From an uncultured bacterium (GTDB lineage: Bacteria; Cyanobacteriota; Vampirovibrionia; Gastranaerophilales; Gastranaerophilaceae), in contig CASDOW010000012.1 of NCBI GenBank assembly GCA_949282195.1, positions 29,515-93,514 on the forward strand: a stretch of 64,000 nucleotides of DNA, in the 5' to 3' direction. The notes under the pieces are model-generated. The model was not told where the DNA came from. It made no database searches and saw nothing but the letters and a program-made list of their open reading frames with translations. Position numbers and translations under genes: made by a program. Shown in pieces: positions 7,390 through 15,333 of this stretch. Each line of letters begins with the position of its first letter. The stretch's first letter is position 1.

Positions 7390-8841
7390 TTACAAATCAA
7401 ATCCACAGTATGAAAGGTCAAATCCTTTGTTGCACAAAGGAAAATCAGAAATTCCGTTTCCTCTTACTGCCATTGATAAACCATACCAATTGTTAAAAGA
7501 CGGGTCTTTAATTTTATAACGTGTTAATTTTCCTGTTTCGTCAGTTGTTGCTATGTGAACTAATTCGCCTCTCCAGCCTTCAACAATGCTCAGCGCAAAA
7601 GAGTTTGGAATTAAGTTTTTTGCTTCAACTTTGATTTCCTCGTCTTTATAGTTTTCAAGTTTGTTTAGCAATTTTTTAATATATGAAATAGAATCAATTG
7701 TTTCTTTGTATCTTATTCTAAAGCGAGAATATGCGTCATTGGTTGCTTTAAAGGGTTTACGCTCAAAATCTTTATAAAATTCATCACAAAAATCAAAGCG
7801 AGAATCCAGCTCTAATCCGCAGGCTCTACCCATTAAACCAACTAAATTCAACTCTTGAGCGGTTTCTCTGCTTACTGTACCTGTTTTTTCAAATCTTGAC
7901 ATAACAGTAGCGCTTTTAAATACGGCCTTTGTCATTTTATTAACTGTCTTTTTAACGCCGTCAAGAACGCTTATAATTTTATCTGACATTTCTTTATCAA
8001 TATCAAAGTTTACACCGCCAAAAGTGATTAATCCTCTGCCAAATCTGCTTCCTGAGATTTCAAGCATAGTATTAATAACTAAAGTTCTTGTAACGGCATA
8101 TACTTCCTTGCCCATTAAATAAGCAATATCACCCAAAATTGCGCCCATATCGCCGATATGTATAGCACATCTTTCCATTTCAAGCGCAATTCTTCTGATT
8201 AATTTTGCTTTTGTTGAAATTTTTGTGTCGGATAATTCTTCCATAATTTGTGAATATGCCATATTATAAGCTATAACACTATCACCGCATATTGATTCAG
8301 CTAATTGATTAGAAGGATTTTTAACCATTAAATCTTCGCAGCCCCTGTGTTGATAACCAAGCATAATTTCAAGATTATATACTTTTTCGCCTTGGCACAT
8401 AAATCTGAAATGCCCGGGCTCAATAACCCCTGCGTGGATTGGTCCGACTGCCACTTGGTGGGTTGCTTCTCCTTCCATTTCAAAGAATTTATAATCATCT
8501 TGATTTTTTCTAACAGGTTTTAACCAAGGATGACCTTTTGGTTCAATATTGAATTGTTCGTAAAATTCACGCTCGAACATGTGATATTGAGGATTATCTT
8601 TTGTAATGGATTCATATTCTTTTATGTTTTTGTTAATCAAGGAAGAAGTTAGTAAAATTTCTCCTTTTTCGTCGTCTGCTAAAGCAACAAACAATTTAAC
8701 ATTTTCACCCCAATCACATCCGAAAAATGATAGCGGTCTTAGATTGCTTGCTGCAAGCCTTGCTCTTAGGGCGTCAAGCTCTAAAGTCGGAATATCCAAT
8801 AAATTTATTCTTTGATTGTTTTTTATAGTATAGTAATTCAT
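7390..8841 (-). CDS. Hydrogenase/NuoCD-like large subunit lacking Ni-Fe ligands (Ehr-like)
   Basis: A 483-residue protein with an N-terminal NuoC-like domain (~1-110, with FEREFYEQFNI) fused to a NuoD/HycE-like domain. In group 4 [NiFe] hydrogenases two CxxC pairs hold the metal site. Here the first site reads ESICGDSV, keeping Cys185 but having Ser188 in place of the second Cys. The second site, where hydrogenases have DPCxxC near the C-terminus, reads DLSYCGFDL, with Ser477 and Gly480 at the ligand positions. Three of four ligands are missing, so this is not a functional [NiFe] hydrogenase by known rules. It fits the energy-converting hydrogenase-related (Ehr) class, whose substrate is unknown. 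Its C-terminus also lacks the usual protease-cleaved tail. Confidence 0.85.
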   Translation of the reverse strand: MNYYTIKNNQRINLLDIPTLELDALRARLAASNLRPLSFFGCDWGENVKLFVALADDEKGEILLTSSLINKNIKEYESITKDNPQYHMFEREFYEQFNIEPKGHPWLKPVRKNQDDYKFFEMEGEATHQVAVGPIHAGVIEPGHFRFMCQGEKVYNLEIMLGYQHRGCEDLMVKNPSNQLAESICGDSVIAYNMAYSQIMEELSDTKISTKAKLIRRIALEMERCAIHIGDMGAILGDIAYLMGKEVYAVTRTLVINTMLEISGSRFGRGLITFGGVNFDIDKEMSDKIISVLDGVKKTVNKMTKAVFKSATVMSRFEKTGTVSRETAQELNLVGLMGRACGLELDSRFDFCDEFYKDFERKPFKATNDAYSRFRIRYKETIDSISYIKKLLNKLENYKDEEIKVEAKNLIPNSFALSIVEGWRGELVHIATTDETGKLTRYKIKDPSFNNWYGLSMAVRGNGISDFPLCNKGFDLSYCGFDL

Positions 8842-8862
8842 TTTATCTCCTAACCCTCTAAA

Positions 8863-10296
8863 TTAACCTATAAGGGTATTTTTTATAATTACATCTAAAA
8901 ATTTTGGTATATATACCCCAAGAATGAATGCTAATGTTAACATTGCAACTTGTGGAATATACATTGTTTTTGAAATTTTTGTGATATTTTTCTTTGCTAA
9001 TTCAAATTTTTCTTCACTTTTCTTGCCATATACCATTTTAATAACAACTCTTGCCATTCCAAAAAGAACAACCGTTAGCAAGAATAAAAACAAAGCGCAT
9101 AATATAAAATGCTTTTGGATTAAAAACGCTTTTACAATTAAAAATTCACTCAAAAATAACATGCTTGGAGGAAATGCGCAAATTCCAAGGAAAGAAGCTA
9201 TCCAAAGCCAAGCTGTTTTCTTGTCGATTAAACCCAATGAACGGATTGATTTAATTCTTTTTGTTTCAAATAATTCTAAAACATTTCCTGAAGTAAGGAA
9301 GAATGAAGCTTTTATTAAAGAATGACCGATTAAATGGATAATTAAGGCAAAATATGCAATTCCGCCTAACGCTGTTGCGATTGCTAAAATACCCATATTT
9401 TCAATTGATGAATAAGCAAGCATTCTTTTGTAGTTTGTTGTGTGATACAAAAATACCGCTGTTACAAATAATGATAAAAAGCCCATTATTAAAAGCATAG
9501 TTCTTGCGAAAATTACGCAATTAGCACAAAGCATAACTTTATACACATTCAAAATAACTAAAAATGCACAATTTAACAATGTTGCTGATAATAAGGCTGA
9601 AATCGGGCTTGGAGCTTCTGAGTGTGCGTCAGGCAGCCAAAAATGTACAGGTGCAAGACCCATTTTTGTGCCAAGACCAAACAAAATAAATACGAAAGAT
9701 ACATTCAACCAAAAATGGCTGAAGGATTTTGCATTGTTCATTAAATCGTTATAATTTAGTGTATTAATATCGCCTGTCGCAATAGTTAAAAGAATTATGC
9801 CCACAAACGCCAGAGCAATACCGATTGAACAGATAAATACATATTTCCAAGCTGCTTCAATAGAGTGTTTTGTTTTATTGAAATAAATTAAGTATGCACT
9901 TGCTAAAGTTGTGCCTTCAATGAATATCCAAGCTAAGCCAAGGTTATTAGATAAGATACCGCCTGTCATAGAAAAGACAAATATTAGTATCATTATGCTA
10001 TATAACATCATTTTTTTAGCGGGAAATTCTTTGGCTAAATTCTTGCTATAACCGCAGTTATAAACGGAAACCGCAAGAAAGACAATTGATAATACAAGGT
10101 AAAATACAATATTTGACGAACCCAAACCAAAATAATTACATTCGCCCAAAAGTTCGGGTTTTAGAAAATATGCAATACCTACGCTTGAATGTAAAAGCGC
10201 ATATAAAGTAATTAATATATTATTTAGTGTATTATTTTTGAAGAAAAATAATATTAAACAAAAAATTATTGGTAATATTAAAACTAAACTAATCAT
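8863..10296 (-). CDS. HyfF/NuoN-like antiporter-type membrane subunit
   Basis: A 477-residue membrane protein with about 14 helices, of the Mrp-antiporter/NuoL-M-N family. Family hallmarks are present: GLAWIFIEGTTLAS with the conserved membrane Glu, GTKMGLAPVHFWLPDAHSEAPSPISALLS with Lys and the discontinuous helix, and HSLIKASFFLTSGN. It should form part of the ion-translocating arm. It overlaps the preceding HyfE-like gene by 8 bases, so translation is probably coupled. Confidence 0.9.
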   Translation of the reverse strand: MISLVLILPIIFCLILFFFKNNTLNNILITLYALLHSSVGIAYFLKPELLGECNYFGLGSSNIVFYLVLSIVFLAVSVYNCGYSKNLAKEFPAKKMMLYSIMILIFVFSMTGGILSNNLGLAWIFIEGTTLASAYLIYFNKTKHSIEAAWKYVFICSIGIALAFVGIILLTIATGDINTLNYNDLMNNAKSFSHFWLNVSFVFILFGLGTKMGLAPVHFWLPDAHSEAPSPISALLSATLLNCAFLVILNVYKVMLCANCVIFARTMLLIMGFLSLFVTAVFLYHTTNYKRMLAYSSIENMGILAIATALGGIAYFALIIHLIGHSLIKASFFLTSGNVLELFETKRIKSIRSLGLIDKKTAWLWIASFLGICAFPPSMLFLSEFLIVKAFLIQKHFILCALFLFLLTVVLFGMARVVIKMVYGKKSEEKFELAKKNITKISKTMYIPQVAMLTLAFILGVYIPKFLDVIIKNTLIG

Positions 10297-10939
10297 TGTT
10301 TTCGCTATCCTTTAAGTCTGATAAATGTGCTACTTCCATATCCCCAAGTTCTTTGTTGATTTGAGAAACAAATAAACCTAAGATATAAATTGCAATAAAT
10401 ACATCCAGTAAAACACCGATGTTAACCAGCATTGGCATTTCTTTTGCAACAGATAACGATAGTAAGAATATACCGTTTTCCATTGTAATAAATTCAATAA
10501 CATTTGATAAAATCTTTTGTTTAATTGTAATTAGCCATAAGCTTATTATTATTGTTGCTAAGGCAATTCCAAAACACATTGGATTTATCATAGATAAAGA
10601 AGGGATATCTAAAACGGAAACCATAAAACCGCCAAATAATATTGCGCTTGAAATAAATAAGCAATAGAAATGGGCGATATTAGCGTCCGTATCTCTTTTT
10701 AGGTGCGTCTTTTTTAAAACTTTATTTAAAAATAAAGGAATTAATATTGCTTTAACAAGCAATGTTTCAATTGTTAAAAATAAAATAATAAACCAAGGCA
10801 TATGATGAAATCCCGCTGCACAAATTAAAAACAGCAATATACCTTGAGCCACAAGGGCGTCAACATGCGCTTTTAATCTACTTGTTGTAGATAAATAGAG
10901 CATTGTTAAACCAAATAATATTATAAAGCCGTTAACCAT
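10289..10939 (-). CDS. HyfE-like membrane subunit
   Basis: A 216-residue integral membrane protein with about six helices. It matches HyfE of hydrogenase-4, whose N-terminal part resembles NuoK. The tail after the last helix (from SQINKEL) is short and acidic. It is identified mainly by its place between the NuoH-like and NuoN-like genes and by size. It is separated from the NuoH-like gene by two bases. Confidence 0.75.
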   Translation of the reverse strand: MVNGFIILFGLTMLYLSTTSRLKAHVDALVAQGILLFLICAAGFHHMPWFIILFLTIETLLVKAILIPLFLNKVLKKTHLKRDTDANIAHFYCLFISSAILFGGFMVSVLDIPSLSMINPMCFGIALATIIISLWLITIKQKILSNVIEFITMENGIFLLSLSVAKEMPMLVNIGVLLDVFIAIYILGLFVSQINKELGDMEVAHLSDLKDSENND

Positions 10940-10941
10940 TT

Positions 10942-11871
10942 TTATACTCCATACATTTTTACAGCTACTAAAGAAGCAATAACAAGAGCAAATGAACTCA
11001 TTACAAATACAAATTCAAATACGTGGCTCATTCTTAGTCTTGCTATTCCTGATTCAATTGTTCCGACTAAAACAGATATAACAAACATCATTAATAAAAA
11101 TGCTGCTATTGAAGCGCCTAAGCCTAAACTTGAAGGTAAAATTAAATTAGATATTAATGATGCAAGTAAAAACATTTTCATATATGCGCTCCATGAAATT
11201 AGCGCTAATTCAGATGAGCAATTATCCAATATCATAACTTCGTGAATCATTGTTAATTCCAAGTGTGTGGCAGGGTCATCAACAGGAACTCTGCAACCTT
11301 CGGTTAAAAGCATAATTAATAGTGCTAAAACAGCAAAAATTATTATCAAATAGCCGATACTTCCGGCATTTTGGATTACAAGAGCTAAACTGTCAAATGT
11401 GTATATTTTACACATTGCCATTATTGAAGCAATAACAATAAAAAACGCAGGCTCAATTATTGTTGTAAAACAAGCTTCACGAGATGCGCCCATTCCTTCA
11501 AAGCTGCTTGCTGTTTCCATTGCAGCCAATAAAGAAATAAATTTAGATAAACCCAAGGCATAAGCAAAAATAATTAAACCGCCTTGAATATTAATTATCG
11601 TTGTTCCTCCTACAATCGGAATAAATAAGCAAGCAAAGATTGTGCAAGCAAGACCAACTAAAGGAGAAAATCTGAAAATCCAAGTTGTTGTGTTTGAAAA
11701 GGTTGAGGTTTTTTTCATTAATTTGATAAAATCATATAACGGTTGAAAAACACTTGCGCCTTTTCTTCCTCCAAAGAATGCCTTTGTTTTTCTGATTATT
11801 CCTGTCATTAAAAAAGGAATAACAAGTAAGAATAAAATATTTAAAATTTTCATTAACATTTCTTCTGTCAT
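10942..11871 (-). CDS. NuoH/HycD-like membrane anchor subunit
   Basis: A 309-residue membrane protein of the NuoH/HycD/EchB family, the subunit that ties the soluble catalytic arm to the membrane arm. Conserved features include ARKGA-type loop KAFFGGRKGASVFQPLYDFIKLMKK (given in parts: RKGASVFQP then DFIKLMKK), SSFEGMGASREA, and TEGCRVPVDDPATHLELTMIHE with its acidic residues. About eight helices are visible. The length is normal. Confidence 0.9.
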   Translation of the reverse strand: MTEEMLMKILNILFLLVIPFLMTGIIRKTKAFFGGRKGASVFQPLYDFIKLMKKTSTFSNTTTWIFRFSPLVGLACTIFACLFIPIVGGTTIINIQGGLIIFAYALGLSKFISLLAAMETASSFEGMGASREACFTTIIEPAFFIVIASIMAMCKIYTFDSLALVIQNAGSIGYLIIIFAVLALLIMLLTEGCRVPVDDPATHLELTMIHEVMILDNCSSELALISWSAYMKMFLLASLISNLILPSSLGLGASIAAFLLMMFVISVLVGTIESGIARLRMSHVFEFVFVMSSFALVIASLVAVKMYGV

Positions 11872-11887
11872 AATAAATTATCCTATA

Positions 11888-13858
11888 TTAACCTAAAATC
11901 AGTGCGGCAATTAAAGCTATTGCCAAGAATATTAACCCTACACGAATGTATTGTTGAATATCTCCGTTTTGAATTTTTTCAAATTTAGATAAGAATTTTT
12001 CATCTAATTTTATTATCGGATTAATAACATAAACTTCTTCAATGTCGTCAAATTCAGCTTCGTAGTGTGCTTCTTTTGGGAATAATCCTTTTGCTTTTCT
12101 AACATCTGTATTTCTTTTAAATAAAGGTTTTAAAATGCTTGAAAAAGGACTAACGTAAGATGCTGCACTATATTGAACTTTGCTTGTCAATTTGTTATAT
12201 CCGCAACCCCAAGTTGAATAAATTTGAGGAGTTTTTGAGATTAATTTTTTAACTATTGTAATAACTAAAATTAAGCCGACAAGAATTAAAATATATTTTG
12301 AAACAGATGATAAAAATGCAATTGTTTCACCTGCTTGCGGGTTTTCAATTAAAACTGACGCAGGTTTTAGGGCATACTGGAATATATATTGAGGAAATAA
12401 ACCGATTACAAAACAAGCTGAGCCTAATAAACCCATTGGAATTAGCATTGATTTAGGGTTGTCGGTTTCAATACTTTGCGCTTTTTCGCTTCTTTCAAGA
12501 CCCAAAAAGGTTATACTTATTGTTTTTGTGAAACATAATATAGCCATCGTTCCAACTAAAGCTAAAGCAGAAAAAGCGAATAGTATTGCAATAAATACTC
12601 CAAAGTTATCAATTGCCAAAGCTTTAATAAAGCTCAAATATATTAAAAATTCACTTACGAAACCGTTAAAAGGAGGTAGGGCACAAATTGCAATACCGCC
12701 AATTATAAAACACAATGCAGTCATTGGCATTTTTTTAATCAAACCGCCTAAAACTTCCATATCTTTTGTGTGAGTTTTAACATATACACTGCCTGCGCTT
12801 AAGAATAATAATTCTTTAAATATTGAGTGGTTTAATATATGAACTAAGCTTCCGCATAAGCCTAAAAGAGCCATTATCGGATGATTAAAGTATGTTGCTA
12901 ACATATAAATTGAAATACCGATACCTATAATTCCTATATTTTCAATTGATGAATAAGCAAGCATTTTTTTGATGTCTTTTTGAACTGTTGCATAAGCAAT
13001 GCCGTAAAGTGCTGTTATTGCCGTTAAGATTAATATAGCGTATATAACAGCAATTTTTGGAATTGAAGTGAATTGAATTGTTCTTAAAATACCATAGATA
13101 CCTGTTTTAATCATAACGCCGCTCATCATTGCACTAACATGAGAGGGTGCTTGAGGGTGGGCATCAGGCAGCCAATTATGGAAAGGAACAAAACCTGCTT
13201 TTATTCCAAAACCGATAAATCCAAAAATAAATATCAAATTTGCCAAATTGGCGTTATCTTTGATTGCTTCTTTGAATGTCATAAAGTCAAGGCTCATGGC
13301 ATTTGTTGAAAGTAATACAAAGAATAAAATTATAAATATTACGGATACATGCATATAAACAAGGTATTTAATGCCTGAATTAATAACTTCTTTTTTCTCG
13401 TGTTCAAAAATAACAAGGAAAAATGAAGATAATGACATTAATTCCCAAATAATTAAAAATAACAATGCGTTTTGACAAGTTACAACCAAAAGCATTGAAG
13501 CCATTAACATAGCTAAAAATATACAATGAGCTGAAACATCTTTCCCTTTGTTAATGTAAGGAGTTAGATATCCGTTTGAATAAATAATTGCCAAAGTTGA
13601 CATTATTGAAATGAAAATTACAAAAAATGCGCTTAAATTATCAAGCACAAATCTTACATTTTGAAATATGGAACCAAGGTGCAATATACATTCTTGATTT
13701 CCGACAATTAAGGCTTTAGTTGCTGCGCTAACTGTTGCACAAGCTGCTAAAATTGCTCCGATTGATACACATTTTAATTTTGTTGATTGATTTTTGAAAA
13801 ATAAACTAATAATCGCACTGCAAATTAAAACCGCTATTCCTATAAAATAGTTTTCCAT
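11888..13858 (-). CDS. HyfB/NuoL-like antiporter-type membrane subunit
   Basis: A 656-residue membrane protein, first gene of the six-gene operon. Antiporter-family motifs are present: LLFLIIWELMSLSSFFLV with the membrane Glu, GFVPFHNWLPDAHPQAPSHVSAMMSG, and LNHSIFKELLFLSAGS. The C-terminal part has TWGCGY, a HyfB-type feature, and a last helix. It is close in length to E. coli HyfB. The ATG has an AGAGGA ribosome site. The order B-D-E-F-G-(H+I fused), without accessory maturation genes, fits Ehr-type operons rather than formate hydrogenlyase. Confidence 0.9.
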   Translation of the reverse strand: MENYFIGIAVLICSAIISLFFKNQSTKLKCVSIGAILAACATVSAATKALIVGNQECILHLGSIFQNVRFVLDNLSAFFVIFISIMSTLAIIYSNGYLTPYINKGKDVSAHCIFLAMLMASMLLVVTCQNALLFLIIWELMSLSSFFLVIFEHEKKEVINSGIKYLVYMHVSVIFIILFFVLLSTNAMSLDFMTFKEAIKDNANLANLIFIFGFIGFGIKAGFVPFHNWLPDAHPQAPSHVSAMMSGVMIKTGIYGILRTIQFTSIPKIAVIYAILILTAITALYGIAYATVQKDIKKMLAYSSIENIGIIGIGISIYMLATYFNHPIMALLGLCGSLVHILNHSIFKELLFLSAGSVYVKTHTKDMEVLGGLIKKMPMTALCFIIGGIAICALPPFNGFVSEFLIYLSFIKALAIDNFGVFIAILFAFSALALVGTMAILCFTKTISITFLGLERSEKAQSIETDNPKSMLIPMGLLGSACFVIGLFPQYIFQYALKPASVLIENPQAGETIAFLSSVSKYILILVGLILVITIVKKLISKTPQIYSTWGCGYNKLTSKVQYSAASYVSPFSSILKPLFKRNTDVRKAKGLFPKEAHYEAEFDDIEEVYVINPIIKLDEKFLSKFEKIQNGDIQQYIRVGLIFLAIALIAALILG

Positions 13859-13902
13859 TGTTTCCTCTTTTTTGTTAATAGTAATTCAGCTAACTTTTTA
13901 AT

Positions 13903-13929
13903 TTTGTATCAAATAGAAATCATAATCAA
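13903..13929 (-). promoter_or_regulatory. Candidate promoter of the Ehr-like operon
   Basis: On the minus strand, an extended -10-like TGaTACAAA (13911-13903), with TTGATT (13929-13924) about 15 bases upstream. The predicted +1 is near 13896 and leaves a ~38-base leader with the ribosome site. The TTTGATACAA core also occurs in both arms of the inverted repeat at 6511-6558. Confidence 0.4.
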
Positions 13930-13976
13930 GATGAAAATACGAGTTTGAAAAATTATTTTTTTGAATATATGTTTTT

Positions 13977-14531
13977 TTAAAAAAGCAACGCTATTGCGTT
14001 ATCAATCTTGTTGTTTAAGGTTGCAATATCAGAATTATTTTCAATTATTATATCTGCTTTTGTTTTGTTTTTGTCGTTTTGACAATTTATTCTTTGAAGA
14101 GCTGTATTTTTATCAATATTATTTCTTTTCATTAAGCGAGATAATCTTAGTTCTTTTTTCGAGTCGATAAAGATTATTTTATCAAATAAGTCTTGAAATC
14201 CTGCTTCATATATAAGAGCGCCTGAAACAATAACAGCTTTTTTATCTTTATTTATTTCGAAAATATTTATAATATATTCTTTTAATTTTGGATAAATAAT
14301 GTTTTCCAGATTTTTTTTCTTGTTTAGGTCGCTAAAAACAATCTTTGCCAATTCAGTTCTTTTTAGGGTTTCAAATTCGCCTAAAATTTTCTTTTTAATT
14401 TCGTCATCTTTTTCTAATAATTGATGAGAAATTTTATCTAAATCAACTACAACAAACCCTTTTTTTAAAAGGATATTTTCAACTTCTGATTTACCTGAAG
14501 CAATATTACCTGTTAAACCTATTTTTATCAT
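13977..14531 (-). CDS. coaE: Dephospho-CoA kinase
   Basis: CoaE phosphorylates dephospho-CoA at the ribose 3'-OH, the last step of coenzyme A synthesis. The 184 residues show the P-loop GLTGNIASGKSEV (6-18), VVDLDKISHQLL with the substrate Asp, and VSGALIYEAGFQDLFDKIIFI with the family P-L-L-E-like segment relaxed to ALIYEAG. The length is slightly short but normal. There is no ribosome site; TAAAAT (minus, 14543-14538) fits +1 on the start codon. It is divergent from the Bax inhibitor-1 gene. Confidence 0.93.
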   Translation of the reverse strand: MIKIGLTGNIASGKSEVENILLKKGFVVVDLDKISHQLLEKDDEIKKKILGEFETLKRTELAKIVFSDLNKKKNLENIIYPKLKEYIINIFEINKDKKAVIVSGALIYEAGFQDLFDKIIFIDSKKELRLSRLMKRNNIDKNTALQRINCQNDKNKTKADIIIENNSDIATLNNKIDNAIALLF

Positions 14532-14557
14532 GGCTTTATTTTAGCTTAAAATTATTG

Positions 14558-14563
14558 TATAAT
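14558..14563 (+). promoter_or_regulatory. -10 box of the Bax inhibitor-1 family gene
   Basis: A perfect TATAAT at 14558-14563. The following ~33-base leader carries a strong AAGGAGGAG ribosome site before the ATG at 14597. The -35 region is poor. Confidence 0.55.
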
Positions 14564-14596
14564 TCAAATTGATATTTTTATTAAGGAGGAGAAAAT

Positions 14597-15325
14597 ATGA
14601 CATCAAATCCGATGTTAAACTCAAGAGTCCAAGAAAACGTTATTTTAGACGCTAAACCAATGACAGTTCAAGGTGCTGTTAATAAAACATTGATTTTGTT
14701 GGCTGTTGTTGTTTTATCAGGTGTTTATACTTGGTATTTATGTGCTACAGGTTTTGCTGATAAAGCCTCATTATTATCCATAGTGGGTGCTGTTGCAGGG
14801 TTTATTTTGGCAATTATAACTTCTTTTAATCCAAAAGCTTCTAAATATACTGCTCCCGCTTATGCAATCTGCGAAGGGCTTTTGGTTGGTGCGGTAAGCT
14901 ATATGTATAACGTTGCATATAATGGTATTGTGGTTAATGCTGTCGGAATAACTTTTCTTGCTTTATTTACAATGCTTTTATTGTATAAATCAAGAGTAAT
15001 TCAAGCAACTCCGACATTTAGAAAGGTTATTCTTATTTCAACAATTGCAATCGCAATATTTTATTTTGTAGGTTTGATAGGCGCACTTTTGGGTCATCCT
15101 ATGACAATTTTTAACGGTTCAATGATTGGAATAGTTGTGAGCCTTGTAATATGTGTTATTGCAGCTTTGAATTTTGTTTTGGATTTTGATTTTATAGAAC
15201 AAGGTGCCAATAATAATATTCCTGATTATTTTGAATGGTATGGCGGTTTTGCTCTTTTGGTTACCGTTATTTGGTTATATTTTGAGATTTTAAGATTATT
15301 GGCTCAATTAAGCCGCAGAGATTAA
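14597..15325 (+). CDS. Bax inhibitor-1/YccA-family membrane protein
   Basis: A 242-residue inner-membrane protein with about seven helices. It belongs to the bacterial Bax inhibitor-1/YccA family, some members of which act as pH-sensitive Ca2+ leak channels or FtsH substrates. The conserved C-terminal part is visible: NFVLDFDFIEQG, then DYFEWYGGFALLVTVIWLYFEILRLLA. The N-terminal ~28 residues are cytoplasmic. A strong ribosome site precedes the start. recJ follows after 8 bases, so they are probably cotranscribed. Confidence 0.85.
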   Translation: MTSNPMLNSRVQENVILDAKPMTVQGAVNKTLILLAVVVLSGVYTWYLCATGFADKASLLSIVGAVAGFILAIITSFNPKASKYTAPAYAICEGLLVGAVSYMYNVAYNGIVVNAVGITFLALFTMLLLYKSRVIQATPTFRKVILISTIAIAIFYFVGLIGALLGHPMTIFNGSMIGIVVSLVICVIAALNFVLDFDFIEQGANNNIPDYFEWYGGFALLVTVIWLYFEILRLLAQLSRRD

Positions 15326-15333
15326 TAAAAATA

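Noticed and set aside
6614..13858. Calling the operon a formate hydrogenlyase or [NiFe] hydrogenase-4
   Set aside because: Three of four Ni-Fe cysteines are missing in the large subunit, and no maturation or formate dehydrogenase genes are nearby.
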